Shown here one piece after another: positions 47,372 through 56,940 of a stretch of DNA of 64,000 bases. Position 1 is the first letter of the stretch. Each line of letters opens with the position of its first letter. Origin of the DNA: Pseudomonas aylmerensis (GTDB lineage Bacteria; Pseudomonadota; Gammaproteobacteria; Pseudomonadales; Pseudomonadaceae); NCBI RefSeq assembly GCF_001702265.1, contig NZ_MAUE01000012.1, positions 318,172-382,171 of the forward strand. Direction: 5' to 3'. The notes under the pieces were generated by a model. That model was not told where the DNA came from. It did no database searches and saw only the letters and a program-made list of their open reading frames with translations. Position numbers and translations under genes: made by a program.

Positions 47372-48237
47372 TGCACTTCGCTGCCCACCTGTGGATGCCC
47401 TTCCTCGACTTCGTGTTCATGCGTCGCGCCTTGATCGGCGGCCTGGTACTGGCTTGCAGCACCGCGCCGCTGGGGGTGTTTCTGATCCTGCGGCGCATGA
47501 GCCTGATCGGTGACGCCGTCGCCCACGGCATCCTGCCCGGCGCCGCGCTGGGTTTCTGGTTCGCTGGCCTGAGCCTGCCCGCGCTGACCATCGGCGGCCT
47601 CGGCGCAGGCCTGGGCATGGCTGGCCTGTCGGCGTGGATCACCCGCCGCACCGGCCTGCGCGAAGACGCCAGCCTCGCCGCCATCTACCCGATCTCGCTC
47701 GCTGCCGGGGTGCTGATCCTGGGCATAGCCGGCAAGCGCCTGGACCTTTTGCACCTGCTGTTCGGCTCCGCCCTGGCTGTGGATGAAACCACCCTGACCG
47801 GCATGCTCTGGGTCTCCGGTTTCAGCCTGCTCGCCATGGCGCTGATCTACAAACCGCTGCTGCTGGACACCCTCGACCCACTGTTCCTGCAAACCGTCAG
47901 CCGCCTCGGCCCGCTCGCCCACGGGTTGTTCCTGACCCTGGTGGTACTGAACCTGGTGATCGGCTTCCAGGCTATCGGCGCGTTGATGGTGGTGGGTTTG
48001 ATGATGTTGCCGGCCATCGCTTCACGTTTCTGGAGCCGGCGCCTGCCGGTGCTGATCGCGGTATCGGCAGTGCTGGGATGCCTGTCGGTGTGGTTTGGCT
48101 TGCTGCTGTCGTTCTACTACTCGCTGCCCAGCGGCCCGGCGATCGTGCTGGTGGCTGGCGTCGGGTATTTGCTGTCCGTGGTCTTCGGTCCGGTGCACGG
48201 CTTGCTGCGCCGCCCGCCCTTGCTGTCATCCCAATGA
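47371..48237 (+). CDS. zinc ABC transporter, permease (ZnuB-like)
   Basis: The 288-residue protein has about eight or nine hydrophobic helices and the family pattern LILRRMSLIGDAVAHGILPGAALGF (about residues 35-59), followed by GFQAIGALMVVGLMMLPA near residue 197. It should form the homodimeric channel for the metal. Its ATG shares one base with the ATPase stop (TGATG), so translation is coupled. Confidence 0.92.
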   Translation: MHFAAHLWMPFLDFVFMRRALIGGLVLACSTAPLGVFLILRRMSLIGDAVAHGILPGAALGFWFAGLSLPALTIGGLGAGLGMAGLSAWITRRTGLREDASLAAIYPISLAAGVLILGIAGKRLDLLHLLFGSALAVDETTLTGMLWVSGFSLLAMALIYKPLLLDTLDPLFLQTVSRLGPLAHGLFLTLVVLNLVIGFQAIGALMVVGLMMLPAIASRFWSRRLPVLIAVSAVLGCLSVWFGLLLSFYYSLPSGPAIVLVAGVGYLLSVVFGPVHGLLRRPPLLSSQ

Positions 48238-48248
48238 GGTGTTTCCCG

Positions 48249-49127
48249 ATGCGCGCTCTACTCGTGCTGTTCAGTCTGGTGCTGTCGTTATCGACGGCTC
48301 AGGCCGCTGACAAACTCCAGGTGGTTACCAGTTTCAGTATTCTCGATGACATCACCCACCAGATCGGTGGCGATCACATCCAGATCAGCAACATGGTCGG
48401 CCCGGATTCCGACGCCCACACCTACGAGCCCACCCCGGACGACGCCAAGGCGCTGCTCAAGGCCAGGCTGATCATCAAGAACGGCCTGGGCTTCGAACCC
48501 TGGCTGGACCGCCTGGTGACCAGCACCGAAACCAAGGCCACCGTGGTCACCGCCAGCAAGGGCGTGATTTCCCACACCATGGAAGAAGACGGCGAAACCA
48601 TCCCCGACCCGCACGCCTGGCACAACCTGGCCAACTCCGAAATCTACGTGAATAACATCACCAAGGCCTTGGTCGCCGCCGACCCGGCCAACAAGGCCGA
48701 CTACCTGCGCAACAGCCAGGCCTACCTGAAAGAAATCTACCGCCTGCTGGCCGAAGCCAAGACCAAGTTCGGCGCACTGCCGCCGGGCAACCGTCGCATC
48801 GTCACCTCCCACGACGCCTTCGGTTACCTGGGCCAGGCCTATGGCATCGAGTTCCTCGCGCCCCAAGGCTTGTCCACCGAGCGTGAACCGTCGGCTGCCG
48901 AAGTCGCTGCGCTGATCACCCAGATCCGCAAAGACAAGGTCAAGGCGGTGTTCATGGAAAACATCAAGGACTCGCGCCTGCTCAAGCAGATCGCTGACGA
49001 AAGCGGCGCGCAGATCGGCGGCACGCTGTACTCCGATGCCCTGGCCGCCGAAGGCCCGGCCAGCACCTTCACCGGGCTGTTCGAATACAACCTCAACACC
49101 CTGTGCGCCGCCTTGGGCAAGCCATGA
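48249..49127 (+). CDS. zinc ABC transporter, binding protein (ZnuA-like)
   Basis: The 292-residue cluster A-I binding protein has a Sec signal ([19 protein letters not shown]), metal ligands likely in [25 protein letters not shown] and [10 protein letters not shown], and the Glu/His arrangement of the family. The His/Asp-rich loop found in classical ZnuA is absent. Zinc is the likely cargo because of the Zur box and neighbours; manganese cannot be excluded on sequence alone. The ATG at 48249 is preceded by TGAGGT. Confidence 0.9.
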   Translation: MRALLVLFSLVLSLSTAQAADKLQVVTSFSILDDITHQIGGDHIQISNMVGPDSDAHTYEPTPDDAKALLKARLIIKNGLGFEPWLDRLVTSTETKATVVTASKGVISHTMEEDGETIPDPHAWHNLANSEIYVNNITKALVAADPANKADYLRNSQAYLKEIYRLLAEAKTKFGALPPGNRRIVTSHDAFGYLGQAYGIEFLAPQGLSTEREPSAAEVAALITQIRKDKVKAVFMENIKDSRLLKQIADESGAQIGGTLYSDALAAEGPASTFTGLFEYNLNTLCAALGKP

Positions 49128-49537
49128 CCGTGAGCATGCTCGAACTGGAAGAGGCTGCCCTCGGCAGCCGCTTTCCACTCGACCCGGTGCTCGATGCCTT
49201 GGCGTGGAACAGCGATGGGCTGATTGCCGCCATTGCCCAGCAACACGGCAGCGGCGAGGTATTGATGCTGGCCTGGATGAACCGCCAGGCCCTCACCGAA
49301 ACCCTGGCCACCGGGCAGGTCTGCTACTGGTCGCGCTCGCGCCGGCAACTGTGGCGCAAAGGCGAGTCGTCCGGCCACTGGCAGCAGTTGGTGGAAGCGC
49401 GGCTCGATTGCGACGGCGACGCAGTGCTGCTGATCGTCGACCAGCAAGGCCCGGCCTGCCACACCGGCCGCCCGACCTGTTTCTACAACGCCATCGACGG
49501 TCATTACGTTCACATCATTACGGAGCCCGCTGCATGA
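49124..49537 (+). CDS. hisI2: phosphoribosyl-AMP cyclohydrolase paralogue
   Basis: The 137-residue protein has the HisI core: [30 protein letters not shown] (about residues 65-83) and [18 protein letters not shown] with metal-binding Cys. It opens the purine ring of PR-AMP in histidine synthesis. Its position in the Zur-dependent operon suggests a low-zinc substitute for the main HisI, as reported for similar islands. It still has the zinc-type cysteines, so the adaptation would be affinity rather than a metal-free site; this is an inference. Confidence 0.9.
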   Translation: MTVSMLELEEAALGSRFPLDPVLDALAWNSDGLIAAIAQQHGSGEVLMLAWMNRQALTETLATGQVCYWSRSRRQLWRKGESSGHWQQLVEARLDCDGDAVLLIVDQQGPACHTGRPTCFYNAIDGHYVHIITEPAA

Positions 49538-50094
49538 TCCGCAAGAATCCTTCCGGCGATCTGCCGGTGATCGCCGAATCGGCCTACGTCGACAAGACCG
49601 CGATCATCTGCGGCAAGGTCATCATCGGTGAGAACGTGTTCGTCGGTCCCTACGCCGTGATCCGCGCCGACGAAGTCGACGCCAGCGGCGCGATGGACCC
49701 AATCACCATCGGCGCCAACTCGAACATCCAGGACGGCGTGGTCATCCACTCCAAGTCCGGCGCGGCGGTGACCATCGGCGAGTTCACTTCGATCGCACAC
49801 CGCTCCATCGTCCACGGCCCCTGCTCCGTCGGCGATCGTGTGTTCATCGGCTTCAACAGCGTGCTGTTCAATTGCGCCGTGGGCGACGGCTGCGTAGTGC
49901 GCCACAACTCGGTGGTCGACGGCCGCGACTTGCCCGCCGCGTTTTACGTGCCCTCCACCACGCGCATCGGGCCCAACACCGACCTGTCGCAATTCCCGCC
50001 GGTCAGCGTCAGCGCCTCGGAGTTTTCCGAAGACGTGGCGCGTACCAACGTCGACCTGGTGCGCGGCTACAAAGCCTTGCAAAACGAGTTCTGA
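49534..50094 (+). CDS. gamma-class carbonic anhydrase-like hexapeptide protein
   Basis: The 186-residue left-handed beta-helix protein has hexapeptide repeats ([39 protein letters not shown]) and three His of the metal site in VVIHSK and [10 protein letters not shown]. Gamma carbonic anhydrases can use iron or cobalt as well as zinc, so a low-zinc replacement for zinc carbonic anhydrases fits its place in the operon. It overlaps hisI2 by four bases. Confidence 0.9.
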   Translation: MIRKNPSGDLPVIAESAYVDKTAIICGKVIIGENVFVGPYAVIRADEVDASGAMDPITIGANSNIQDGVVIHSKSGAAVTIGEFTSIAHRSIVHGPCSVGDRVFIGFNSVLFNCAVGDGCVVRHNSVVDGRDLPAAFYVPSTTRIGPNTDLSQFPPVSVSASEFSEDVARTNVDLVRGYKALQNEF

Positions 50095-50097
50095 ACC

Positions 50098-51435
50098 ATG
50101 AGCCGCCTGCTGATCCGCAACGCCCGCCTGGTGAATGAGGGCCAGGAATTCGACGCCGACGTGCTGCTTGCCAACGGCCGCATCGAGAAGATCGCCGCCA
50201 GCATCGAGGGCTGCAATGCGCCGGTGGCCATTGACGCCCAAGGCCAGTGGCTGCTGCCGGGCATGATCGATGACCAAGTGCATTTCCGCGAGCCTGGCGC
50301 ACCGGACAAAGGCAGTTTCTACAGCGAGTCCCGGGCGGCCGTGGCCGGTGGCATCACCAGTTTCATGGACATGCCCAATACCAACCCGGCCACGCTGACC
50401 CTGGAAGCCCTGGCCGATAAAAAGCGCCGCGCGGCCCTGCACTCGGTGGCCAACTACGGCTTTCACTTCGGCGTGAGCAACGACAACCTCGACACCATTG
50501 CCGCGCTCGATCCGGGCGAAGTGGCCGGGGTCAAAGTGTTCATGGGCGCCTCCACCGGCAACATGCTGGTAGACGACCCGAAGGTCCTGGAGCGACTGTT
50601 TGCCGAGGTGCCCACCCTGCTCCTCGCCCACTGCGAACACACGCCGAGCATCCAGGCCAATGAACAGCGCCTGCGCGAGCGCTTCGGGGACAAGATCCCG
50701 GCGGTTGCCCACCCGCTGATCCGCGATGCCGAGGCGTGTTATCGCTCGTCTTCCTTTGCCGTGGAGTTGGCCAGGCGCTTGGGGACGCGCTTGCACGTAC
50801 TGCACCTGACCAGCGCCCGAGAGTTGGAGCTGTTTGAAGACCTGCCCCTGGCGCAAAAGCGCATCACGGCGGAAGTCTGCGTGCACCACCTGCTGTTCGA
50901 TGACCGCGACTATCACCGCCTTGGCCACCAGATCAAATGCAACCCGGCGATCAAGACTCGCGCCGACCGCGACGCCCTGCGCCAGGCCTTGTTGAGTGAT
51001 CGCCTGGATGTGATTGGCACTGACCATGCGCCGCATACCTGGGCGCAAAAGCAGCTGGGGTACCGGGACGCGCCAGCGGGTCTGCCGCTGGTGCAGCACG
51101 CGCTGCCGGCGTTGTTGGAATTGGTCGCCGACGGGCTGCTGCCGTTGACCACCCTGGTGGCGAAAACCAGCCACCGCGTTGCCGACTTGTTCGCCATCCC
51201 GGATCGGGGTTATTTACGTGAAGGGTATTGGGCCGACCTGGTGCTGATCAAACCCGAGCCTGCAGGCAAGCCGGTCAGCGACGAGCCGATCCTGGCCCGC
51301 TGCGGCTGGACGCCGTTTGCAGAGCGGCGCTTTCGCCACAGCGTCAGCACCACGTTGGTGTCTGGCCACCTGGCCTGGCACAAAGGCCAGGTGGTCGACA
51401 GCTGCCAGGGCTTGCCGCTGCATTTCCTGCGTTAA
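50098..51435 (+). CDS. pyrC2: dihydroorotase paralogue (low-zinc pyrimidine synthesis)
   Basis: The 445-residue amidohydrolase has the motif MIDDQVHFREPG (about residues 57-68), where the first metal-ligand His of the common DxHxH is Gln, FMGAST near the carbamylated-Lys region, LAHCEH, LHLTSARELE, and GTDHAPHT (about 306-313). The DDQVHFRE variant is characteristic of one dihydroorotase subgroup. It would cyclise carbamoyl-aspartate to dihydroorotate. It ends the Zur-controlled operon three bases after the carbonic anhydrase gene and corresponds to PA5541 (pyrQ). Confidence 0.9.
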   Translation: MSRLLIRNARLVNEGQEFDADVLLANGRIEKIAASIEGCNAPVAIDAQGQWLLPGMIDDQVHFREPGAPDKGSFYSESRAAVAGGITSFMDMPNTNPATLTLEALADKKRRAALHSVANYGFHFGVSNDNLDTIAALDPGEVAGVKVFMGASTGNMLVDDPKVLERLFAEVPTLLLAHCEHTPSIQANEQRLRERFGDKIPAVAHPLIRDAEACYRSSSFAVELARRLGTRLHVLHLTSARELELFEDLPLAQKRITAEVCVHHLLFDDRDYHRLGHQIKCNPAIKTRADRDALRQALLSDRLDVIGTDHAPHTWAQKQLGYRDAPAGLPLVQHALPALLELVADGLLPLTTLVAKTSHRVADLFAIPDRGYLREGYWADLVLIKPEPAGKPVSDEPILARCGWTPFAERRFRHSVSTTLVSGHLAWHKGQVVDSCQGLPLHFLR

Positions 51436-51953
51436 GCGCGGGGCTTGACCGTACCGCAATCGTTGCCGAGCCACTGCGCATGACTGTCCAGGCTGCCCTT
51501 CTGCTGGATGCCGGTGGCATTGAAGGTACCGTTGACGGTGGTGGTGAATTCTTTCTGGCTCTGGAAGGTTGCGACGCCAGTGCCCTGGGCTTTGGGGCAG
51601 CTGAAGCGGAATTTCCACTGGTTGCCGGTCTTGTCGGTCACTTCCTGTTTGCAGCCCGATTGCGGGTCGGTCAGGGGGATCGAGTCAGAGGCGACTTGCG
51701 CCGGCGTGAGGCACACCTGCACGCCTTTGCCGGCCATGGTGATGCCTTGTTTTTCCAGCATCGCACGCTGTTCGGGGGTCATCTGTTGCTTGAGCTGACC
51801 GAGGATCAACGACAGGTCCGGCAGGTCCTGGTTATCGACTTTCATGTTGCTGGTGGTCAATTCCCACAAGCCCGGCGCCAGCATCTGCGCCTGCGCCGCC
51901 ACGGGCAGCGACACACCAATAACCATGGCCAAACCAAGCAGACGAGCATTCAT
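51432..51953 (-). CDS. DUF3617 exported protein
   Basis: The 173-residue protein has a signal peptide (MNARLLGLAMVIGVSLPVAAQA) and the DUF3617 opening LAPGLWELTTSNMKVDNQ, with MTPEQRAMLEKQGITM and four Cys (VCLT, GCKQE, FSCPK, NDCGT) likely paired in the periplasm. The function is unknown. Its stop overlaps the pyrC2 stop on the other strand by four bases. Confidence 0.88.
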   Translation of the reverse strand: MNARLLGLAMVIGVSLPVAAQAQMLAPGLWELTTSNMKVDNQDLPDLSLILGQLKQQMTPEQRAMLEKQGITMAGKGVQVCLTPAQVASDSIPLTDPQSGCKQEVTDKTGNQWKFRFSCPKAQGTGVATFQSQKEFTTTVNGTFNATGIQQKGSLDSHAQWLGNDCGTVKPRA

Positions 51954-52083
51954 CGGGTAACTCCTGGGCAATTGTGGGCGTTAGACGCCGCAAAAGTGCC
52001 AGTGTTGCACGGCAAATAAAATAGCGACATTCGCAGCCGTTCATGGTCTGTTAGGCACTGGATTGTCTGGAGTCATGTCGTCC

Positions 52084-53523
52084 ATGGATTTTTTTGGCCC
52101 GCACCTGCTCGCCTACTTCATCGCCACGCTGCACTTTCTCGGGACCCTCGCCGCGATCCACGCGGTGCTGACCGTCAGGACCGCCCAAGGCTCGATCGCC
52201 TGGGCCTTGTCGCTGATGTTCATGCCCTACCTGACGCTGATTCCCTACCTGATTTTCGGCCGCAGCACCTTCGACGCCTACATCCAGGCGCGGCGCCAAG
52301 CCAACCAGGAAATGCACACCGCGATCACTGAGCTGAACTGGCGCCCGTGGGTCGAGGAAGCCCTGGCCGCGCGCAACTCCAGCGCCTACGCCTCGCTGCG
52401 CGCCATGCCCAAGTTGGGCCGCATGCCGTGCCTGGCGAACAACGAGGTGCGCCTGCTGATCAATGGCGAGGCTACCTTCAGCGCGATCTTCGACGCCATC
52501 CGCCGCGCCAAGACGGCCGTGCTGTTCCAGTTCTTCATCATTCACGACGATGAACTGGGCCGCCAACTGCACACCTTGCTGACAGCCAAGGCCGCCGAAG
52601 GCGTGGATATTCACGTGCTCTACGACCGCATCGGCAGCCACGCCCTGCCCCATCACTATGTGCAATCGCTGCGTGACGCCGGGGTCAAGGTCAAGGCCTT
52701 CGCCACCCGCAGCGGCTGGCTCAATCGCTTCCAGGTCAACTTCCGCAACCACCGCAAGATCGTCGTGGTGGATGGCGTCACCGGATTTGTCGGCGGGCAT
52801 AACGTCGGCGATGAATACCTCGGCAAAAAGCCGCCGCTGGCGCCGTGGCGCGATACCCATGTGCAGGTCACCGGGCCGGTGGTCGCGTGCCTGCAGGAGT
52901 CGTTTGCCGAAGACTGGTTCTGGGCCGCACGCGAGTTGCCGCCGCTGATCCTGCCGGACGCCTACCCCGAAGACGGTGTGCTCTGCCAATTGCTCGCCAG
53001 CGGCCCGGCCGACCCGTATGAAACCTGCTCGCTGTTTTTCGTCGAGGCCATCCATGCGGCGACCGAGCGCGTGTGGATCACCAGCCCGTATTTCATCCCC
53101 GACGAAGCCGTGTTTGCCGCGCTGCGCCTGGCGGTGCTGCGTGGGGTGGATGTGCGCCTGCTGCTGCCGTCGCGCCCCGACCACCGCATCGTCTACGCCG
53201 CGTCCAGCCTGTATGCGATCGAAGCGGTACGCGCCGGGGTTCGTGTATTCCGCTACACGCCGGGCTTTTTGCATCAGAAGGTGGTGTTGGTCGACAGCGA
53301 GATCAGCGCCATCGGCAGTGCGAACATGGACAACCGCTCGTTCCGGTTGAATTTCGAAGTGATGTTGCTCACGGTCGACGAAGCCTTCGCCCAGCAAGTG
53401 GAACAGATGCTGCTCGACGACTTCGCCCTGGCCCATGAAGTCAGCCAGGAAGAAAGCCGCGAAACCCGCCGCCTGCAACAACTGGGCATGCGGGTGGCGC
53501 GGCTTATTTCGCCGATTCTCTAG
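52084..53523 (+). CDS. cls: cardiolipin synthase
   Basis: The 479-residue membrane enzyme has two N-terminal helices (about residues 5-55), then two phospholipase D HKD motifs: [10 protein letters not shown] (about residue 225) and [20 protein letters not shown] (about residue 400). It makes cardiolipin from phosphatidylglycerol. I chose the ATG at 52084 because GGAG (52069-52072) is 11 bases upstream, whereas the ATG at 52075 would be only two bases from it. A REP pair follows. Confidence 0.94.
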   Translation: MDFFGPHLLAYFIATLHFLGTLAAIHAVLTVRTAQGSIAWALSLMFMPYLTLIPYLIFGRSTFDAYIQARRQANQEMHTAITELNWRPWVEEALAARNSSAYASLRAMPKLGRMPCLANNEVRLLINGEATFSAIFDAIRRAKTAVLFQFFIIHDDELGRQLHTLLTAKAAEGVDIHVLYDRIGSHALPHHYVQSLRDAGVKVKAFATRSGWLNRFQVNFRNHRKIVVVDGVTGFVGGHNVGDEYLGKKPPLAPWRDTHVQVTGPVVACLQESFAEDWFWAARELPPLILPDAYPEDGVLCQLLASGPADPYETCSLFFVEAIHAATERVWITSPYFIPDEAVFAALRLAVLRGVDVRLLLPSRPDHRIVYAASSLYAIEAVRAGVRVFRYTPGFLHQKVVLVDSEISAIGSANMDNRSFRLNFEVMLLTVDEAFAQQVEQMLLDDFALAHEVSQEESRETRRLQQLGMRVARLISPIL

Positions 53524-53540
53524 CGATCAATACGCGACCC

Positions 53541-53630
53541 ATGTGGGAGCGGGCTTGCCCGCGAAGGCGTTACATCAGTACTCGATGAGTCACTGATAAA
53601 GCGCTTTCGCGAGCAAGCCCGCTCCCACAT
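53541..53630. repeat. paired REP element after cls
   Basis: TGTGGGAGCGGGCTTGCCCG (from 53542) and its inverted copy GAGCAAGCCCGCTCCCACA (ending near 53629) flank a spacer. It lies between the convergent cls and cfaB genes and probably serves both 3' ends. Confidence 0.88.
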
Positions 53631-53660
53631 TTAGATCACCGCAGTTGTCATGATTGTGTT

Positions 53661-54845
53661 TCAGCGGTAGATATCTTCCCGCGTCCACGGCAGTTCATGG
53701 CTGCCATCGGCGTGCGGCTTGACCGCGAGGATCTGGTGCAGGTTGATCCAGCCGCGTGCGAACGCATAGGCGCAACCGGCCAGGTACAGCCGCCAGATAC
53801 GCAGCGCCTGGTCCGGCACCATCTTCGCCGCTGCTTCCAGGTTGTCTTCCAACCGCTCGCTCCAGTGGTCCAGGGTGCGCGCGTAATGCAGGCGCAGGCT
53901 TTCGACATCGACCACTTCCAGCCCGACCTCACTGATTTCGGCGGTCATCATCGCCAGGTGCGGCAGCTCGCCGTTGGGGAAGACGTAACGTTCGATAAAA
54001 TCACCGGCGCCACGGCCCACAGGTCGACCGTCAGTGTGCTTGGCGGTAATGCCGTGGTTCATCACCAGGCCGCCTTCGCGTACCGCGCCGAACAGGGTCT
54101 TGCAGTATTCCGCCAGGTTGGCATGGCCGACGTGTTCAAACATCCCCACGCTGACCACTTTGTCGAAACGGCCATCCTGGGGCAGGTCGCGGTAATCCAG
54201 CAGTTGCAGGTCGACCTGGTCTTCCAGGCCCTCGGCCTTGACCCGTTCCCGGGCCAGCGCCAACTGCTCCTTGCTCAGGGTAATGCCAAATACTTTGACG
54301 CCGAACTCCCGCGCGGCATACCGCGCCAACCCGCCCCAACCGCAGCCGACGTCGAGCAGATACTCGCCCGGCTGCAGGCGCAGCTTGCGGCACAGATGGC
54401 GAAATTTGTCTTGTTGGGCCTGGTCGATGGACTCGCTGCCGGTTTCGAAATAACCGCAGGAATACGCCATGTCCTGGTCCAGCCACAGCTGGTAGAACTC
54501 GTTGGACAGGTCGTAGTGGTAGGAAATCGCCGCTGCGTCAGTGGCCTTGTCGTGGATCGAGCGCACCGGACGACTCCCCTCGTCGTCATCGATCAGGGCG
54601 TGACTCAATTCATCACACACCCGGATCACTTCGCTGATGGAGCCTTCCAGCTCCAGTTTGCCCTCGACAAAGGCTGCGCCCAATGAATCGAGCGTGGGAT
54701 GGGTGAGCTTGGAGACAACCGTGGGGTCCTTCACCACGATGGTCACACTGGGATCGGGGCCCAGGTTGAATTCATGGCCATCCCAGAGTCGAAGACGCAG
54801 CGGTAGCTGAAGATTCTGTAAGGCCGGTGGAAGTTGCGCGAGCAT
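53661..54845 (-). CDS. cfaB: cyclopropane-fatty-acyl-phospholipid synthase
   Basis: The 394-residue enzyme adds a methylene from S-adenosylmethionine to double bonds in membrane lipids. The SAM loop LLDVGCGWGGLARYAA (about residues 163-178), AISYHYDLSNEFYQLWLD and the Glu of SVGMFEHVG are conserved. An N-terminal lipid-binding region (about 1-95) is also present. Expression is usually RpoS dependent in pseudomonads, but I could not assign a promoter here. GGGGGGA precedes the ATG. Confidence 0.92.
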   Translation of the reverse strand: MLAQLPPALQNLQLPLRLRLWDGHEFNLGPDPSVTIVVKDPTVVSKLTHPTLDSLGAAFVEGKLELEGSISEVIRVCDELSHALIDDDEGSRPVRSIHDKATDAAAISYHYDLSNEFYQLWLDQDMAYSCGYFETGSESIDQAQQDKFRHLCRKLRLQPGEYLLDVGCGWGGLARYAAREFGVKVFGITLSKEQLALARERVKAEGLEDQVDLQLLDYRDLPQDGRFDKVVSVGMFEHVGHANLAEYCKTLFGAVREGGLVMNHGITAKHTDGRPVGRGAGDFIERYVFPNGELPHLAMMTAEISEVGLEVVDVESLRLHYARTLDHWSERLEDNLEAAAKMVPDQALRIWRLYLAGCAYAFARGWINLHQILAVKPHADGSHELPWTREDIYR

Positions 54846-54909
54846 GAGTAGTCCCCCCTTGTTTCAGACGTCTGGTGTGAGGGTAGACCATCCGAAGACA
54901 AAGTAGGAG

Positions 54910-54926
54910 GCTATCGATTTGATAGC
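54910..54926. promoter_or_regulatory. inverted repeat upstream of cfaB
   Basis: GCTATC-GATTT-GATAGC is a perfect 6-bp inverted repeat in the 87-base gap between bufC and cfaB, 65 bases before the cfaB start. It may be an operator or a transcript hairpin; no T run follows on either side. Confidence 0.3.
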
Positions 54927-54932
54927 GTTCTT

Positions 54933-55721
54933 CTATGGGGCTCGGCGCTCGAGCAAACCGTCCTGGATCCACTGTTTAAGCCACGTGACCGCTTGCAATG
55001 GGGCTCCCTCTGCATAAGTGACCTGCAGCTGCTCGCACAGTTCTGAAAAATTCCAGCCGGTGGTCACCATACCGGCCAGCGCGCAGGCTTCTGCCGGCTC
55101 CAGGCTGCGGTAATGGCACACATTCTGATGACGCCACACCAGGCAGATGTGCGCCAACGCCAACGCCTGGCTGGGCGGGAAGGCGGACTCCTCCTTGCTG
55201 GCCCGCCAGAGCGCCAGCGTATTGAAGTGGCAGAGCAACTGCTGCACCGAGGGCGCCAGACTGACCTGCAGCGCCGGCCAGGCTTCAGGCGGCAACGATG
55301 CCATATCGTCGAGGGTCAGCGGCTGCCCTGATGGCGCATCGAATGCGAGGGTGAAGGCCCATTCCAAGCGCGCCAGCTCGGCCAGCGGCGCACTCTGTTC
55401 GGCCACCAGGTGTTCGAGGATAAACCCCGGGAACCGCTCGCCCAGCCAACGCAAACTGTAATGGGCCGACGGATAACGCCGCACGTAGGCCTCGGTCAGC
55501 GCGGCGAACTCATCGTCCCCAAGCCAATATCGGATGGCGCCGAAGTCATGCCGCAACACGTCCTGCAGTCGTGACAGGTAGGCGTTGTGATAAATCGCCA
55601 GGCCCGTGTCCACGTCCAGCGTCGGCCCACCCAGCAAAGTGGCGGCAAAGCTGCTGTTGGCCAGCGGGGCTTCAGATAACACATGCTGTTCAAACGCCAG
55701 CTGCCAATCGGTCATGCGCAT
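54933..55721 (-). CDS. bufC: bufferin maturase partner (HvfC/BufC-like, DUF2063)
   Basis: The 262-residue protein has the DUF2063 N-terminal domain (GLAIYHNAYLSRLQDVLRHDFGAIRYWLGDDEF, about residues 40-72), found in the partner proteins of MNIO maturases, and no membrane segment. In RiPP clusters the partner delivers the precursor peptide to BufB. Its ATG lies inside the end of bufB (10-base overlap) with GGAG six bases upstream, so translation is coupled. Confidence 0.88.
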   Translation of the reverse strand: MRMTDWQLAFEQHVLSEAPLANSSFAATLLGGPTLDVDTGLAIYHNAYLSRLQDVLRHDFGAIRYWLGDDEFAALTEAYVRRYPSAHYSLRWLGERFPGFILEHLVAEQSAPLAELARLEWAFTLAFDAPSGQPLTLDDMASLPPEAWPALQVSLAPSVQQLLCHFNTLALWRASKEESAFPPSQALALAHICLVWRHQNVCHYRSLEPAEACALAGMVTTGWNFSELCEQLQVTYAEGAPLQAVTWLKQWIQDGLLERRAP

Positions 55722-56557
55722 AACGATCTCCGGGCCAGGGCGGTAGCACCCAACGCGCGAGCCTTGTCCAACTCGGTGAGCAACACGTCGAACGGCGGGA
55801 AATGATCATCGCGCTCCAACAGCGTCGAGACCGGCCCCAGGTGCTCCAACGTCTGCTGGTACAGCGCCCACACCGGATCACATACCGGTTGGTCATGGGT
55901 ATCGACGACATAATCGCCGTAGTCCATATGCCCGGCCAGGTGCAGTTGGCGAATGCTCGCAGGCGGCAGGTTGCGGATGAAGGTCCAGGCGTCGAACCCG
56001 TGGTTGCGCGAGCTGACGTAGACGTTGTTGACGTCCAGCAGCAGTTGGCACCCCGACAAGTGCGTCAGCGCGTTGAGGAATTCCCACTCGGTAAATTCAT
56101 CGGCCTTCGAGCGCACATAGCTGGAGACGTTTTCCAGCACCAGCGGGCGCTGCAGAACATCCTGCACCTGCCGCACGCGGGCGGCCACGTGGTAAAGGCT
56201 TTCTTCGGTGTAGGGCAACGGCAGCAGGTCGTGCAACTGGTGCGCGCTGCCGCGGCTCCAGCACAGATGGTCGGAAATCCACGCCGGCTGGATGCGTTCG
56301 GCGAGGGCGTGGAGCTGCTTCAGGTAATCGGTATCAAGGGCATGCGGCCCGCCGATGGACAAGGACACGCCGTGCATCACCAGCGGATAACGCTCGGCGA
56401 TTGCGTCCAGGTAGTACAGGGCTTTGCCGCCCTGTACCAGGTAATTTTCGGAGATCACTTCGAACCAATCCACCGGCGGCGATTGTTCGAGGATCTGCTG
56501 GTAGTACTCGCTGCGTAAGCCCAGGCCGTAACCGAGGCTCGCAAGAGAAGTGGGCAT
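55712..56557 (-). CDS. bufB: MNIO-family bufferin maturase (DUF692)
   Basis: The 281-residue TIM-barrel protein matches DUF692/MNIO, multinuclear iron-dependent oxygenases that modify Cys residues of small precursor peptides. Seen are GLGLRSEYYQ, FEVISENY, MHGVSLSIGG, ISDHLCWS, LVLENVSSY and LLDVNNVYVSS, whose His, Asp, Asn and Glu make up the iron site. It lies 68 bases after the Cys-rich bufA. Cleavage or thiooxazole-type modification is inferred from the family. Confidence 0.92.
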   Translation of the reverse strand: MPTSLASLGYGLGLRSEYYQQILEQSPPVDWFEVISENYLVQGGKALYYLDAIAERYPLVMHGVSLSIGGPHALDTDYLKQLHALAERIQPAWISDHLCWSRGSAHQLHDLLPLPYTEESLYHVAARVRQVQDVLQRPLVLENVSSYVRSKADEFTEWEFLNALTHLSGCQLLLDVNNVYVSSRNHGFDAWTFIRNLPPASIRQLHLAGHMDYGDYVVDTHDQPVCDPVWALYQQTLEHLGPVSTLLERDDHFPPFDVLLTELDKARALGATALARRSLCA

Positions 56558-56625
56558 AGGACACTCCAAGGTAAAAGTGTCCGCAGCGGTGGGAGGCAGC
56601 CGCTGCGGTTGCACTCGGTTGCCGG

Positions 56626-56877
56626 TTACTCGCCGACGGTGCCGCCTTTCTGGTCGCACATGGCCTTGCTCATGGAGAGGAAGCCCTGGCCTTTGCAAGA
56701 ACCCTGGCCTTTGCACGCATGGTCCTTGGTTTTGCAGTCGTTCTGGCCTTTGCAGGCGTTGACGCCATAGCAATGAACCGAGGCGTCTGCGGCTTGGACC
56801 TGGGTAGCAACACCGGCAAACATCGTAGCGGCGGCCATGGCGAGAGCGGCACCGGCAGCAGCGGATTTAATGTTCAT
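56626..56877 (-). CDS. bufA: bufferin precursor, Cys-rich exported RiPP (BufA2-like)
   Basis: The 83-residue protein has a long signal peptide (about residues 1-29, ending VQA) and a small mature part with six Cys. Repeated CKGQ/CKTK words (NACKGQNDCKTKDHACKGQGSCKGQG) are typical of BufA2-family metallophores. Bufferins are reported to bind copper in the periplasm after modification by BufBC. It is first of the bufABC cluster. No ECF sigma gene, anti-sigma gene or DoxX-type gene is adjacent, unlike many such clusters. Confidence 0.88.
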   Translation of the reverse strand: MNIKSAAAGAALAMAAATMFAGVATQVQAADASVHCYGVNACKGQNDCKTKDHACKGQGSCKGQGFLSMSKAMCDQKGGTVGE

Positions 56878-56910
56878 TTTGTAGTCCTCATGATCGGTAG
56901 TGGAGTCGGT

Positions 56911-56927
56911 CTGAACGGATTGTTCAG
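56911..56927. promoter_or_regulatory. inverted repeat in the bufA leader
   Basis: CTGAAC-GGATT-GTTCAG is a perfect 6-bp inverted repeat about 34 bases before the bufA start and downstream of the candidate ECF promoter. It could be an operator or a leader hairpin. Confidence 0.35.
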
Positions 56928-56940
56928 TCTCGACACACCA

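Noticed and set aside
48078..48248. Extended start for the ZnuA-like protein
   Set aside because: The longer frame runs through the end of the permease gene and would destroy the signal peptide.
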